This document shows, piece after piece, positions 25,501 to 37,911 of a stretch of DNA of 64,000 bases. The notes below the pieces were generated by a model that saw only the letters and a list, made by a program, of their open reading frames with translations, was not told where the DNA came from and searched no databases. Made by a program: the position numbers and the translations under genes. The stretch comes from Siniperca chuatsi (lineage: Eukaryota; Chordata; Actinopteri; Centrarchiformes; Sinipercidae), in NCBI RefSeq assembly GCF_020085105.1, contig NC_058051.1, forward strand, positions 25,267,455-25,331,454, read 5' to 3'. Position 1 is the first letter of the stretch; every line of letters starts with the position of its first letter.

Positions 25501-28500
25501 GAGTAACCGGGTTTCTAACTGGCTTTTTACAAGTATGCATGTGCATGACCAAGACTTCAAAGAGTACTCCACTGATTTAGCATTGTACTCATTGTCGAAC
25601 TCAATGGACAGTTTAAAAAGAGATCAAAATCGATGCAGTAGATCGAGTCTTTTTTAGACCGCACATTCTTCTTCTTTGTCGCCTACATTACCCACAATCC
25701 AACTCCACCGCCAACAGTTAAGCTAGTAGCGGCTAACTCCACACCCCCAGATGTTTTTTCATTTTCATACTTGTAGTCTTCAGCACCAACTGACACTGAC
25801 TCAAGTGACATCACTTGAGCCAATGTAATCAGACTTCACGCAGCTCCCTCTGGAGCCACAAAAGGCTTAATACAGCTTCTTTCACATATGTAGCAGAACT
25901 TCTGCTGAACATCAGGAAGCAGCATCTTCTAATACAGTTCAAGTAAGCAAGCCATGAATCTAAAATCGGGGGTAGGGGAGAAATCTGACGGCTAAATGTA
26001 CACGCGGCTTTACAGTAACCAGGTTACTACAGTGCATGTAAATATGCTGTGTGACAGAGTGAGGTAAACAGACAGTGGCATTATAATCCAGTCTCACCTG
26101 GTTGAGTGTGACAAACTCAGCGTCCAGCCCCACCAAGTCACCAGCCTGCGGCATCTCACTGACCATGAGGGGGATGAAAGTGGCGTGACTCTTCCTCTGC
26201 TTCCGAGCCAACGAGGCCTCTGTCAGCAGCACACTAGCATCTATGGGATTTTTAACTGAGACAAACAGCAAAGCATGAGCAGGTAAATGAACTGAACACA
26301 AACCTACAAGTAAAATCTCCAGATTTAATGTCCTAAGACTTACTGCGGAGGTCGTATTTGGTGTGGTAGTTCCTCTTGGCGTAATACAGAATGGCTGGTA
26401 CTTTCCAGCTCACATCAAACTGAGCAGCTTCAGTCTTTGACAAACAAAAAAAAAACTTTTACATGACTGCAAACATGACATTTCATTAGCATAAATTAAA
26501 TACAGTCAAATATTTACCTTGTCAATTGGCTCAATTAAGAAATCATTGAAGAGGTACCACTGCTGGTGTGTGACTCCCTGAAATAAACCTCACTTTAAAT
26601 GTCAGTTTTCAAACGAATCAATGTGGCCCAGCATAAAACGTCAACTACACTTTGTCTGAACTCTCTCACACTGCATCTTCCAATCAAATTTTCCACACAC
26701 CTCTTTTCTTTGATGGTAGGTTTCCCCCACTTTGATGTGTGCAACCAAGTTTCCACCTGTGCGAACGTCCAGGACATGAGGCACTGTGACCACCAAGTCA
26801 TAGAGAGAAGCGCCCTCCACCTCTTCAGCAGCACTTAACTGATCAAAGACGATGTAACGAGTCATAAGTTGCATGTAAATCTTTATACTTGCGATGAAAA
26901 CCCAGTTAATAATCATGCAGTCAGCGAGTGAAAATAAAGAATCAAAATCAGTGTTTTAATCTAGAAATCAGCTGAAAATCTTTCTCCCTCACCTCCTCTC
27001 CTTCGGGCCAGCTGCTGATCTCCAGTCCCTGACTTTTGCTGATGGACATTTTGAGAGTGACAGGGATCCAGACGTGTCGCAGATCCTCCGCCCGTGTGTC
27101 AAAGGTTAAGCCCTCCATGCTGCACTCCTCCCCACTACAAGGTTGTACAGTAAGGTGAAAGTGAAGTTGCAAGTGGTGTTGAGACACATTCAAATGAATT
27201 CAAATGGTGTTGTTTGTAGAGCTGAAACGATTAATTAATAGACAGAAAATTTATTGGAAACTAAATGAATAATCTATTAATTGTTTAAATCAATTTTTGC
27301 CAACCATATGATAGTTCCAGTTTCTCAAATGTAAAGATTTACTGCTCTTTTCTCTGTTTATTTAATTTTTGGACTGTTGTTTGAACAAAAGTCATTTGAA
27401 GATGTCTGGGAAATTATTATGGGCATTTTTTTATTATTATTTTCTGATGTTTTATAGACTAAACGATTCATCTTTTAATCAAAAACATTAATCAATTATG
27501 GAAATAAACGACAATGCAACCCTATTTATTTGGTATTAAAAGGGATCTTACTCCAAGCACCACTCAGTGGGCATGGGTGGGGGTTCTTTAGGTTTTGCAG
27601 GTTCCATCGCCTCTTTTTGCATGGCCTTATTGAAGGCGTACTGTAAAGAAAAGCCACAGTTACAAAATTAATGTAATCAACAACAGGAAAGTCATTAATT
27701 AATTTTCAAAGTGTATTTGAAACTTGCCATGGAAATAAAACCAAAATGAGTGTAATTTACCTCCGCCTGAACCTTCCAGAATTCGGCCTCTTTAGCACTG
27801 TTCACCTCGCAGTTGATGACCAGAACATCTGGTAGACATCGAATGTTGCGTGTCTGCACCTACAGAGGCACAACAAAACACTCTCAGAATGCAGAATAGG
27901 GTGGAATCAGACTACAAATGTATTGTCTGTTAATCTGAGCTGCTGATATGTCTGAACGGAGACTGTAACTCACTGTGGGTTGATACTTCTCACAGTTTTC
28001 ACACCACGCCTGAGTGCTCTGCTCCAGACAGATGCTTCTCTTCAAGATCTCAGCAAAGTCATATTCCTTTATTGTTTTTTCTGACGAGTCAAAGCAAAAT
28101 GATTATATTGTCAACAAATGCAGGACTATTTCACTGGGTTTTATCTGCCCCCGGGTTATCCATACACTAGTCTCTAAGGGCCAGGCTTGAGGTACATGAT
28201 AACTAAACAAGACTATCCATGCACAGCAGCGTTGGAAGAGTACTATAAACTCACCTTGAGAGTTCTGTTCAGGGTAATGCATGGTGAAGAGCAACGTGAG
28301 GGAGGAGCGGACCGTCTCCTTGCCACAGCGACACAGGCTGCTGTTCTCAACTTCACATCCAAACAGTTTTCCGATGGCAGACTCACCAGAGGAACCCAGA
28401 GAACTGTATCAAATGTATAATCAACACAACACAAACTTATTAGAAGTTACAACTTCCCTAGACTTGTTTCTGCAAAAGCTTTGTGCCTAGAATACCTCCA

Positions 28501-31500
28501 GACTCTGTGCTGGGCATGTCAAAAGCTTTGTTCAGGAAATAATTTGGCGAGACACTAACATGGGCACTATTTCTGGTGGCTGCTCTGACCTGCTGCTGGC
28601 TCCCCTGTAGGCCTGTGGGCCCTCCTGCTCCTGTGTCTCCTGGTGGAGCTGGGTGAGGATAAAGCGGTTCCAGCTTTGGATTAAGCGGCCGAGTCTGGCC
28701 TTTCCTGTTTGCTCGTCTGAGTCTGCGAGGATCAGACCCAGCGCTGAGGCTTCAGGGATGGTACGAAACGCTCTGAGGAAGTTACTGGCCTTGAGAAGAG
28801 GAGATAGGAGAGGTTAGGGTGTACAGTTGCAACACACCTCTGCATTGCCACAGGGATCAACCTGCTGTCATTCAGAGAAACAATAACAAATAGCTACCTG
28901 ACATGGATCTCCTCGTGACAAATCCAACATATGGAAGAGGAAACCGAGCTCACAGGCCAAACAAAACTCCTTCTGGCACAAATGATTCTGCACTAGACAC
29001 CGGATTGGCTCCAGGAAATATAAAACCTAGTGTGCCAACACAAGGACAGGAGAACAACAATTCTGCTTTTATATAATCTTTCAAAAATAAATTAACTTTC
29101 TCTAAAAACTAATTTTAGAAAAACACTCCTAGAAGGAGAAACCTAGTTTCTTACCTGGATCATGCAGTTACAGTAGGCATTAGGGATGTGAGGCTCCAGG
29201 CCAGCAAACAAGGTTCTGTTGTAATGTTTGAAGTCAAAATCCTCCAATCCAAGTTTAGAGTATTTAATTGTGACCTGATCAATCACAAAGCAGCAACAGC
29301 AAACAAATTATTATAAGATAAAAACAATCAACCGTTCTTTTATTATGAAAACCATAATGAAATATTGTAAGTCCGACCTTTCTGTACTTTTTGGGCACCA
29401 TGTACAGATGTGGCTCTTCATCACGTCCAATTGGTGATTCAGGGACCTGGTTGTAATTATCATAATCCAGCTCCACATCTTTAATTTTGTAAGGAACCTG
29501 AAACCAACGAAGAAAATAGATTTTACATCGTTGAAATCTATGTATGAACGTGACACTGAACACAGCAAAATTTGTTGATTTTCTAAATCTGAATATTGTG
29601 GAAATGACACAATACTAAGGCTGTTACCAAAATACACCTTGTAGAAATATGCCCACGTATTGAACTATTTAGTGTTTTGAAGGTCTTTACAAACAACAAA
29701 AGGCTGTTGTAATGTAGCATAAGATCTACATTGTATGTTTTGGACATGCCTGGTTCCGAGGGCGGGTTCGAGGATTTGCTGCATAACCAATGAACCCAAC
29801 AGTTTTCATGGTGCGCAGGATTTCAGGGTCCACAGGAGGAGCTCGTCTGTTGGAAAGAACAATGTTTTTAGATAAAAAATCTTCTTTCTTTTTTTTAAAA
29901 CGGGGAAACATTAGCCACTAGTCAAATGCTGTAAGTGACATACACTCAATTGCCAGTTTATTAGGTACACCTAGCTTAAACAGCCATGCCCCCTTATACT
30001 GAGAGGTGTTTCTAATATTTTGTCCACCCCATTTATATCAATGAGAGTAGACTGGATATTAGAAAAAAACTCTCTTCATGCAATAAAATTCAACATCACC
30101 ACAAACTACAGCCAAAATGACCGTGAAACCTAATAAACTGGCAACTGAGTGTGTCTACTTTTGGAGACACTCAAAAATGGATAATCATCTGATGGTGCTG
30201 TTACATGGTAATCAATCTCCTTGGCAGGGAAAGTGTTTGTTCTTTGGTGTTTCCCCAATGAGTAATGAGAAACTTTTCAGACAGGTTAAAATTTGCTATG
30301 TTAGGACCAGCAGTCCACATTCAAACACACATCCACATTCAAATTTCGGCTTAATTAGCCAAATTGCAGTTAAATTACTTTTATCAAATCTGGGCAGCAT
30401 AAAATGAACATAATAACACATTTCAAGTCAGATTTTATACCCATTAAATGGTAAAAAAATGTAAAATGTGAAGTGTCTCAGTCTGGCGGCTCAAATCTTG
30501 TTTGACATAAATTAAAACACTGACAACATTAAATCACTTCGGGGGAGTTAGCCAACCATGCAAAAAAGAGAAATAAATAAGTTCCACATTGTGACTAACA
30601 TGAGATCATAAGGTGAGACCAAATGACCAACAGGTCAGTTTGATGTTTTGGTTTCCTTATGTAAAGTGGCACCATCAGTTAAAAGATAAAGCTGGTGATA
30701 TTCTGTATTTCTGCTATTGTCAACAAATCCCATTAAAAGACCGAAACAAACAATGCATTAGTCTGTCTCTCAATACTTTCCAACTTCCCTATCTTGTCTG
30801 TGACACTCAGTCCCTTGCCCACTGGTTCCTACTGAAGACGTAAATCTTTAAAAACTGGTCACAAATGTATAGTTTCATTTTTAACAATGGCTAAATAAGT
30901 TCCTAAAACAGCTGAGCACTGTAGCTTTTAGCAAACATAACTCAAACAGGAGTAAATAATGTGTTGGGAACTACTTTCAGGCACAGATTTGGTACAATAG
31001 TGAGTATTTCCAGCAGAAGGACAGTGTATGTGAGGTTGACTCAAAATAAACTACAGTGTCGATGTTCATCATAATGAACAAACATGCCTACCAGTGCATC
31101 AGTGTGGTTCACTGATGTGTTTTTAATAGTTTGTGGACAGTAATGGAGATCTATGGCACAGAGGAATAAACTATATCATCACAGGATACACAGACAATAC
31201 TTGTTAGTGTTGTTGCCATTAACAGTCATACAGAATTAGCTCAGGTAAAGACATATAATACTTGTGACTGTGTTACCTGGGGCTGGGTGTAGCCAGTGCA
31301 GTGGGCCAGTCTGACAGCAGTGGCTCTGTGCTGGTCAGCGGCATGGGGATGAGTGAGAGGGGCAGCAGGTCATGGTTCCAGTCCAGCTGAGGCAGCGTGT
31401 CCACAAGGCAAGGGAGCGCAAACTCTGTCTCCCGGGAGTAGTCGTTAAATGAAACCTCTGGCGCATCAGACCACAGGTGTACACATCCCCCAGAGTCCCC

Positions 31501-33367
31501 GAAAGCTAAGGCCTGTTTGCTGGACGATACGTCAAAACTCATGAGCAACTGGCCCACGGTGTTGACGTGAAAAATGTCCGCCACATTAGCGAGACCAGTG
31601 GGCTCACAGAACTGGCACTGACCTGGAGAAAGAGGAGGCGGAACATTATTTCCAAGCTACATGTGCCAGTATTCAGGAAACATTTTCACTCAAATACCTG
31701 AGTGACTACGGTGGAAATGGTTCCTAAATACAGGTACATGTAGCCTGGACAATTATTTCCAAGTACCACTATTCAGGAAACACCTCCGCTGTAGTCACTT
31801 AGGTATCTGAGTGTGATGCTAAAATGATTGATGTTATTACAATAAAACGCATGTGTCACATTTATTGACCAAACACTACAAACACACTGACTACAGAACT
31901 TGCATGAAGGAGACCCCACATATCCCCGGTTGATACCTGTCTGTGAGATGATCGCTAGGCGTGACGTGTAGGTAGGAATGAAGCGCAAGAAGAGGGGGTC
32001 CACGTGCACCTGAAGTGGCGTTACAGCTCGCATCATACGGAGGTCATACACCATGAGGAAACGGTCGCATGCCAACCCATTCAATCCTCGGCTGGAGAAC
32101 CCGCACGCAGCCAGAAGGTTTCCATGTACGTCGAAGTCTGAGAGGCTGCCAGAGAATGCATCAAACTCGTGCTCCATCTTGAAGGTACGCAAGTCCCGAA
32201 GGGTTATCTGTTTTAACAGAGGGTGAATGTGTAAATCAGAAAAACATCTTTCACAAACTGATTTAATCAAGACATTCTTACCTTGCCAGAAGTGTGCCCA
32301 CAGAAGAAGAAACGACTGGTGTGGCGCATTATTGCCATTCCAGGTACTTCAACAGTGAACTGTCAAGTACACATGACAAGAAACAGTAAACAGTCAATCA
32401 CTTGCTTTTAAGTACATTATTCTTATATCATATGGCAAATTATGTCATGTGTTCCTGTGCTGCATGCATACATAGCTGTGGATATTGATAAACTTAATAC
32501 CAATGTCTCACCTTTTGAGTTTCTTGAACAGTATTCAAGTCAAATTCAACTGCATAGTTTTGTAATCCGCCCATAAGCAAGGTGTTGTTATCAGTCATGA
32601 GGAGACTATGCATATCAGCTCCTTCGTCCATCCTTGAATGCACACATACATTATTAATAATTGCATTCATAAACTTAAATCCATTAATTCAGTGAGAGAA
32701 TAAATCATGTTACAGCTGCAGTTTGTCTACAATCAATCTCAGCACAAGGACGTTCGCCCCAGTCAATATTCTGTGACACTTACGGGTAATCAAACATAAC
32801 AAGGCCCCCACGAGTGTGGCATTTGAGGTTACACTTCGAAAGGAACAGGACGCCTGTTTCCAAACTCTGAATGTGTCGGATGTCGTCTGCTGCATGCGCT
32901 TGGAAAGAAGAATGGCGGCCCATTGTAGGTCCGAAGAATGAGGTTACATGACCCTAAGGAGAATAATTAAAGGAAAAAGACAAAATGACATGGCTGCAAC
33001 GTATTTGTGCATTTTCATTCAATTGGAAGGAACCTGCATGTTTCAGAAACAATCTATAATCCATCATAATCAAGGCTCTCACTCTGTGGTTTCCCATCCA
33101 GAGCATTTCCTCCTGGTGATCAAAATGTGTTGCAGTGACTGGGATGCCAACTTCTGAGACTGCACTGTGTAGCTCGGAAAACATCCCCTCCATGAGGTGC
33201 ACCGGCTCGGGGACTCTCACGGCCAGCCCCTCTGGGTCAAGCTCCACACCCTGCAGTAAGTTGGGGTTGAGGTGGGGGTCCATGGAGGGCTCCATCCCAC
33301 CGTCCAGAGTCCCGTGAAGGCTGGATGGGTACTCACCCATCCCAGCGTCGAGACCGTCAAAGTTCAT
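22548..33367 (-). CDS. pan2: PAN2, catalytic subunit of the PAN2-PAN3 poly(A) deadenylase
   Basis: Twenty-four coding exons join in frame to 1200 aa (human 1202). Exons, 5' to 3': 33083-33367, 32784-32953, 32512-32632, 32282-32359, 31937-32207, 31277-31622, 29750-29846, 29378-29497, 29155-29274, 28898-29026, 28590-28789, 28255-28403, 27974-28080, 27761-27859, 27552-27640, 26993-27134, 26701-26838, 26518-26577, 26344-26434, 26098-26255, 24422-24565, 23634-23813, 23363-23456, 22548-22762. An N-terminal WD40 propeller ([31 protein letters not shown]) is followed by a PAN3-binding linker. Then comes an inactive ubiquitin-hydrolase-like domain ([16 protein letters not shown]), and last a DEDDh exonuclease: Asp982/Glu984 (GLDAEF), Asp1091 (GLQKDF), His1138 and Asp1143 (HDSIEDA). 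The enzyme trims mRNA poly(A) tails in the cytoplasm with PAN3. The start MNFDGLD matches the vertebrate N-terminus; ATG at 33370 is directly before it in frame. One intron uses a GC donor (see findings). Confidence 0.96.
27217..27524. mobile_element. MITE of the 'agggctgcaactaa' family in a pan2 intron
   Basis: Starts gtagagctgaaacgattaat and ends ataaacgacaatgcaaccct, degraded inverted ends shared with 34241-34725 and 11470-11953. Sits in the intron between 27552 and 27134. Confidence 0.5.
29943..30151. mobile_element. 209-bp MITE with about 24-bp terminal inverted repeats
   Basis: Left end cactcaattgccagtttatt and right end, on the opposite strand, cactcagttgccagtttatt; one mismatch over the first 20 bases, followed by aggt in both. 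It lies in the 1.4-kb pan2 intron between exons 31277-31622 and 29750-29846. Confidence 0.75.
30679..31252. mobile_element. MITE family 'ttaaaggataaggctgg', copy 1
   Basis: The body matches 43416-43944 throughout, for example 'cctactgaagacgtaaatctt', 'cctaaaacagct', 'ggacagtgtatgtgag' and 'tggcacagagg'. Its ends are more decayed (ttaaaagataaagctggtga at left). It lies in the same pan2 intron as the 29943 MITE. Confidence 0.65.
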
Positions 33368-33867
33368 CATGGGTACAGCTAAATCAACCTGCAGAGGTGT
33401 GACAACTACTGTAAATACTAATGTCACTCTAGCCAATAAATATATATATTTATTAAATTTGTTTTTGATAAACCAAACTCAAGTATCGCCCCCATATGTT
33501 CAGGCTCACTTTACTGTTAGCTTTGGCTTGGCTAACAGTAGCTAGTCCCTGAAGCTAACGTTATAGCTAACTTCTAGCAAAAGCCACCAAAATCAAAGTT
33601 ATAGTATTAATTACTGAAATGTGTACGGAAAGCAAAGTTAACGTTTCTTCACTTACAAAGGTAGTGTTTCATTATTGGTATTTGGCAGTTGCATTTTGCG
33701 GTTAGCTAATTTAGCTAGCTAACGTTAGCAGCGTCATGAACCAGACAATTTCTACACCCAAAATATCCGCATTACTGAAGAGTGTGTGTCGCTTTGTTAC
33801 AAAAAAAACCTTGAAATATCAATGTAAAGTGTACACCGACCTATTCTAGGTCTGTAATACGATTTAC

Positions 33868-33882
33868 CGCACAGGAGTCCAT
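33868..33882 (-). other. pan2: Candidate alternative first coding exon of pan2
   Basis: On the - strand an ATG at 33882 starts MDSCA and is followed at once by a GTAAAT donor. Splicing to the acceptor before 33388 would read through VDLAVPM into MNFDGLD with no stop and in frame. The alternative non-coding exon would end at 33657 with a stronger GTAAGT donor. I cannot decide which is used. Confidence 0.3.
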
Positions 33883-33899
33883 GCTCACTTCATTCACAA

Positions 33900-36007
33900 C
33901 AATAACACACACAAAATAAAACATTTCCGGAGCAAACAGTGGTGCGTTCACAAACAGCGCTGGCTCTCCAGTGTTCATTTAGAGGGGTCAGTGTTTTCTC
34001 TCAGCACTCTTTTTAAAAACATTTTAAAGGTGTTTTTCAGTCTAGATATGTTGATTTATTCATTCAGCCACAAATACACTGGTGTTGTTTCCATTTCAGC
34101 GGCGTGATAAACATCATTCCCTTTATTTGCCCCCTCGGGCTCCAGATCCTCAGAGGCCCCTGAAGGCACCATGGTATCTATGATTGTATGTGAGTCTGGT
34201 AGCTATTAGTTTGAGATGATTTGATTAACTGCAAATGCGTAGAGCTGAAAAGATTAGTCAATTAATCGAAACATAAAATTAATCACCAACTATTTTAATA
34301 ATCTAGAAATCATTTAAGTCGTTTTTCAAGCAAAAATATTACCAAACATTCTCTTATTTCAACTTCTCAAAATTATTTGCTGCTTTATTTTCTGTTTTAT
34401 ATTATATTTATGGGTTTTGGACTGTTGGTGGGACAAAACAAGACATTTGAAGATGTCTTGAGCCAACAGCCGCAAAGTTCCTCCACCCAAGTCAAACTCA
34501 CAGCATTTTGTAAAGGAACAAAACGGAAGAAATTAACTTGAACTAGTTCATTTTTTGGTACTGTGAACGTAATTCAAAATTGTGAACTATGAACGTGAGC
34601 TAATTCAGTTTAAACTGAACTTTGAGCTACCTCTTGTCAAGTGTGAACTTGCAAACACTACATATTAATTTAAAAAAATAAATCGGAAGATTAATTGATA
34701 ATGAAAATAATCGTTAGTTGCAGCCATACAAATTTGTTTTGGAAATATGCACAATATATACTGAAATGATAAAAGCCTTATGGAGTGGCCCTGTGTCAAA
34801 ATCTTGCTTTAAAACCTTTATTATTTAATTTAAACTGTGTTTAGTTAACTTAGTATTCCAGCACAGGATGGTTTCTGTGGCTCTGGGCAAAATATAAGGT
34901 ATATGTCATGTGAAGTCTTCAGCCCAGTATATATTTAGGTCCATATTTTACATTTTTTCAATATGGGCCCACAGCTCAGTTTTGCCCCAGGACCCCCTAC
35001 CGCATTAATACGTCCCTAAACTTAACAGCACAAAAATTGCATCTATAAATATATTTCACATAAGCAGCAGGTGGGCCCTCTTTACTTTAGTCCTTGCACA
35101 AAATCTCAGTGATTTTCCCATAAAAGTGACAAATAGCATTTGAGCAGCAAATTTAGATACATTTGTGATCATTGGAATTGAAGGAGTAGTAGCAGGCTAT
35201 TTAATAAATGTAATAATTACAAACACTTAATTTAACTAATAGTATTGTTTAGTGCGCTAAATCAGTCAGTTACAGGGATATCTATATATTTCCACTATAT
35301 AAAGAATATAGAACATGGACGGGAAAGATAAAGGAAGCTCGAAAATATCTTAGGCCTTCCCTTATCATTTTCTTTCTCTGAAAAAAAAAAAATTCGGTTG
35401 AAAGGCAAAGGTTTTTCTCTGGTAGAGAAGAGGGGCAGATCGCGGACACACACAGATGGAAATTCAGTTCATTATCGCCCTGAAATGTAAAAGGTTAATC
35501 TCACTTCCTCGGCAGAGCCATAGATGTGAAACTTGATAAGAACACATTTAGGTTAATTGGTGTGTCACTCTTACTAGCACTGTCTATCACACACACTTAT
35601 TTGTAATATGTAATAGGGATAAATCCTTTCGGATTTTGAGTACACGTGATTAGAGCAACCCCATATCGTGATAATTCATTGATGACTGGAAATCAGGAAA
35701 AACATTACATTTAAAAAGTAGAGGGATATTAAAATGTAAATAAATGTGTCCATAATAGCCAAACGTAAACCGATCGTTTCACTTTTAATTTTGGGATTAC
35801 AACAGAGCCTTATCCGTCTCTTCCTTTTTTGTGTTCAATAACAATGATGTAATGTGGTCATTCTGACATCATGTTTGTCACACACGGATTCTGAGCCTTC
35901 CTGCCTGCCATGAGTATTGCTGTGCACTCAACATGAACTCACCTGAGGGATACCCAGGCAGGAAAACCCACTGAGAGCCCAGCCCAGTGTGTTGCTCATC
36001 AAAAACA
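33900..36007. other. pan2/il23a divergent intergenic region
   Basis: About 2.2 kb between the 5' ends of two divergent genes. No exon is recognised. It contains the MITE at 34241-34725. The rest is AT-rich; the last 200 bases should hold the il23a promoter. Confidence 0.5.
34241..34725. mobile_element. MITE of the 'agggctgcaactaa' family
   Basis: Begins agagctgaaaagattagtca and ends aataatcgttagttgcagcc; the ends are imperfect inverted repeats. The middle shows attaatcg motifs and 'ttttggactgttg', both also present in 27217-27524. Confidence 0.55.
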
Positions 36008-36014
36008 TTTAAAA
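36008..36014 (+). promoter_or_regulatory. il23a: Possible TATA-like box of il23a
   Basis: TTTAAAA lies 100 bases before the ATG. A transcript starting about 25-30 bases downstream would have a short 5' UTR of about 65-70 bases. This is position and motif only; no NF-kB site of good quality was seen close by. Confidence 0.35.
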
Positions 36015-36107
36015 GCAGCAGGACTCACAACACTCATCATCACTCACGGGGACGACCGTACAGCACGAGACACGAGCTCACCAAAAAAATAAATAAATAA
36101 ACCCACT

Positions 36108-37444
36108 ATGGATTCTAGTTTCGCGACTTTTGCTGCTCTTTTCTTGCTCCTCGCGGCTGCATCCTGCGCTCCGGCCGGGCTCAGTCTGCAAGATGCATGT
36201 GCTGATGTGCGGAGCAGCTCTCTGGAGCTTAATCACGTTGCCAAAATTGTGTCAGTAGAGGTAAGTGAATTTTTGTTTGTTTGTTTGTTTATTTATTAAT
36301 GCAAAACACACCTAAATATTGTAAATAACTTTTCCATATAGCCTCTGGAATAGATTTGGTCATTCAAATTATTAAAGCTTTTAAATGTGTTTTTAGCCAG
36401 TTCTTATATGCTGAAGCATCTGTAAAGATCTGTAAAGTTTGTTACCAGCAATATATCAGTGAGATACATTTTTAAGATTTTTAAGTGCTGAATGGGCAGA
36501 TTTTGCGCACTTAAAATATAATTAACGTTAAATTAACTCCACATATACACTACACACAGCATTGACTTTAAATTAGTTGTATGTAAAAGCATTTATTGCT
36601 TGATGTCTTTATTGTTTTTTTTTATAATACGTTTGTCTCAAATGGTCTGTAGGCACGAAATGGATCCAAAGATGTGATAGATTTCTCCACCTCACTTGCT
36701 TGGATGGAGGCGAAAGACATGTGCGATCCTGAGACCCTCAAACAGAACTCTGCGGTGAGAAACAAAACCAACAATGCATTACAAGGAATATCACATTAAT
36801 GTCATTATATCAGTGACAGTAGAAACTAATGGGACACACGAGAAATATAATAGGTTTCTGTTTAAATAAAGCAGTGAGTTCCTGATTGTGATGTGTCTTT
36901 CCCTCTGTCCTTCCGCAGCCATGTGTTGGGAAGATACTCGATGTCCTAACGAGCTACAGCTCTGCAGTGGAGAGGGTTGCTGGATTTCAAAGTTGCTCAG
37001 AGTTTGTCAGCAAAGTGAAGCCGGCGATACACAAACTGCACAAAGACATGAGCAAATGTGTGAAGCCGAGGAGAGAGAAGGTAAGCTCGGTCGACTGAAA
37101 TAAATATTACAACAACAACAAAAAAAAAAGTCCAACAAGCTTTGCGATAGACGGATTTATTTTCATTCATCAGCCTCAGAAATCTGTGCAGGATCGATTA
37201 GAGCATCACGCTTTGTTGGCTCACGGCTCACATTAAATTGGACAAAAGTTTAATGCGTTTTCTAAATCTACAGGATTCCCACATCAGTGAAGAAGAGACT
37301 CCGCGCATTGATCGCTGGAAGGAGGCTCTGCTGTGCAAGTACACCATGGACAGACTCTTCTCCTTCTCCATCCTGACCGCTCGTGTCTTTGCTGTTGGAG
37401 ATCCGGCTCATCACACAGAGGGATCAGCTCAGAAATGCATGTAG
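36108..37444 (+). CDS. il23a: Interleukin-23 alpha subunit (p19)
   Basis: Four exons, all phase 0: 36108-36260, 36653-36754, 36919-37080, 37274-37444; 195 aa (human p19 is 189). A hydrophobic signal peptide covers residues about 1-20 (FAALFLLLAAASC). The rest fits a four-helix cytokine of the IL-6/IL-12 family. The last helix reads LFSFSILTARVFAVG, close to the AARVFAHG end of mammalian p19. There is an N-glycosylation sequon at Asn54 (NGS) and six cysteines after the signal region. In mammals p19 pairs with IL-12B p40 to form secreted IL-23, which supports Th17-type responses. Position next to pan2, in divergent orientation, is as in mammals and strengthens the call over il12a or another family member. 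The 3' UTR carries an AU-rich element, so rapid mRNA decay is expected. Confidence 0.88.
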
Positions 37445-37614
37445 AGCATGAAAGCTGTTTGAAGCGTTCGCTGACATGCAGCTGTGAATTGTACCTTTAC
37501 TTGATCACATTGATCAAAGTCTCTAGTACAGCCTTCCGGGGCTGAAGATGTATCTACAACTTGCTCCTCCATGTAAACATGGAATGTATTTCCAATGGAA
37601 TTATTATCTAACAT

Positions 37615-37657
37615 ATTTATTCCAATCATATTTATTGTATTTATTTATTCATATTTA
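37615..37657 (+). promoter_or_regulatory. il23a: AU-rich element in the il23a 3' UTR
   Basis: Five ATTTA pentamers start at 37615, 37630, 37639, 37643 and 37653. The third and fourth overlap, giving TATTTATTTATT, the class II type bound by tristetraprolin-family proteins. It lies between the stop and the polyadenylation signal. Confidence 0.75.
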
Positions 37658-37711
37658 TTGAAATCAGTCTGTGTTTGTGTGTTCATCTCTATGTCCATTT
37701 TTTGTGTGCAT

Positions 37712-37717
37712 AATAAA
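37712..37717 (+). terminator. il23a: il23a polyadenylation signal AATAAA
   Basis: AATAAA about 270 bases after the stop, followed by T-rich sequence. A dispersed repeat begins about 20 bases later, so the natural transcript end seems to be just before it. Confidence 0.65.
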
Positions 37718-37737
37718 CAATATGACTTTAATCATCA

Positions 37738-37834
37738 TATTCAATTCAATTTTATTTATATAGCGCCAATTCACAACAGAAGTTATCTCACTGCACTTTT
37801 CCTATAGAGCAGGTCTACACCGTAGAGACCGTTT
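37738..37834 (+). repeat. Fish dispersed repeat, left part
   Basis: Contains attcaattttatttatatag followed by cgccaattcacaacagaagt and agcaggtctacaccgtagag, a sequence I recognise as very common in spiny-rayed fish genomes. It runs directly into the GA minisatellite; 38570-38860 looks like the right part of the same element. Confidence 0.6.
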
Positions 37835-37867
37835 AGAGAGAGAGAGGAAGAGGTTTAGAGAGAGAGA

Positions 37868-37911
<44 letters not shown>

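Noticed and set aside
35947..35956. gggatacccag as an NF-kB site upstream of il23a
   Set aside because: It fits only part of the kB consensus and many such near matches exist by chance; not strong enough to list as a feature.
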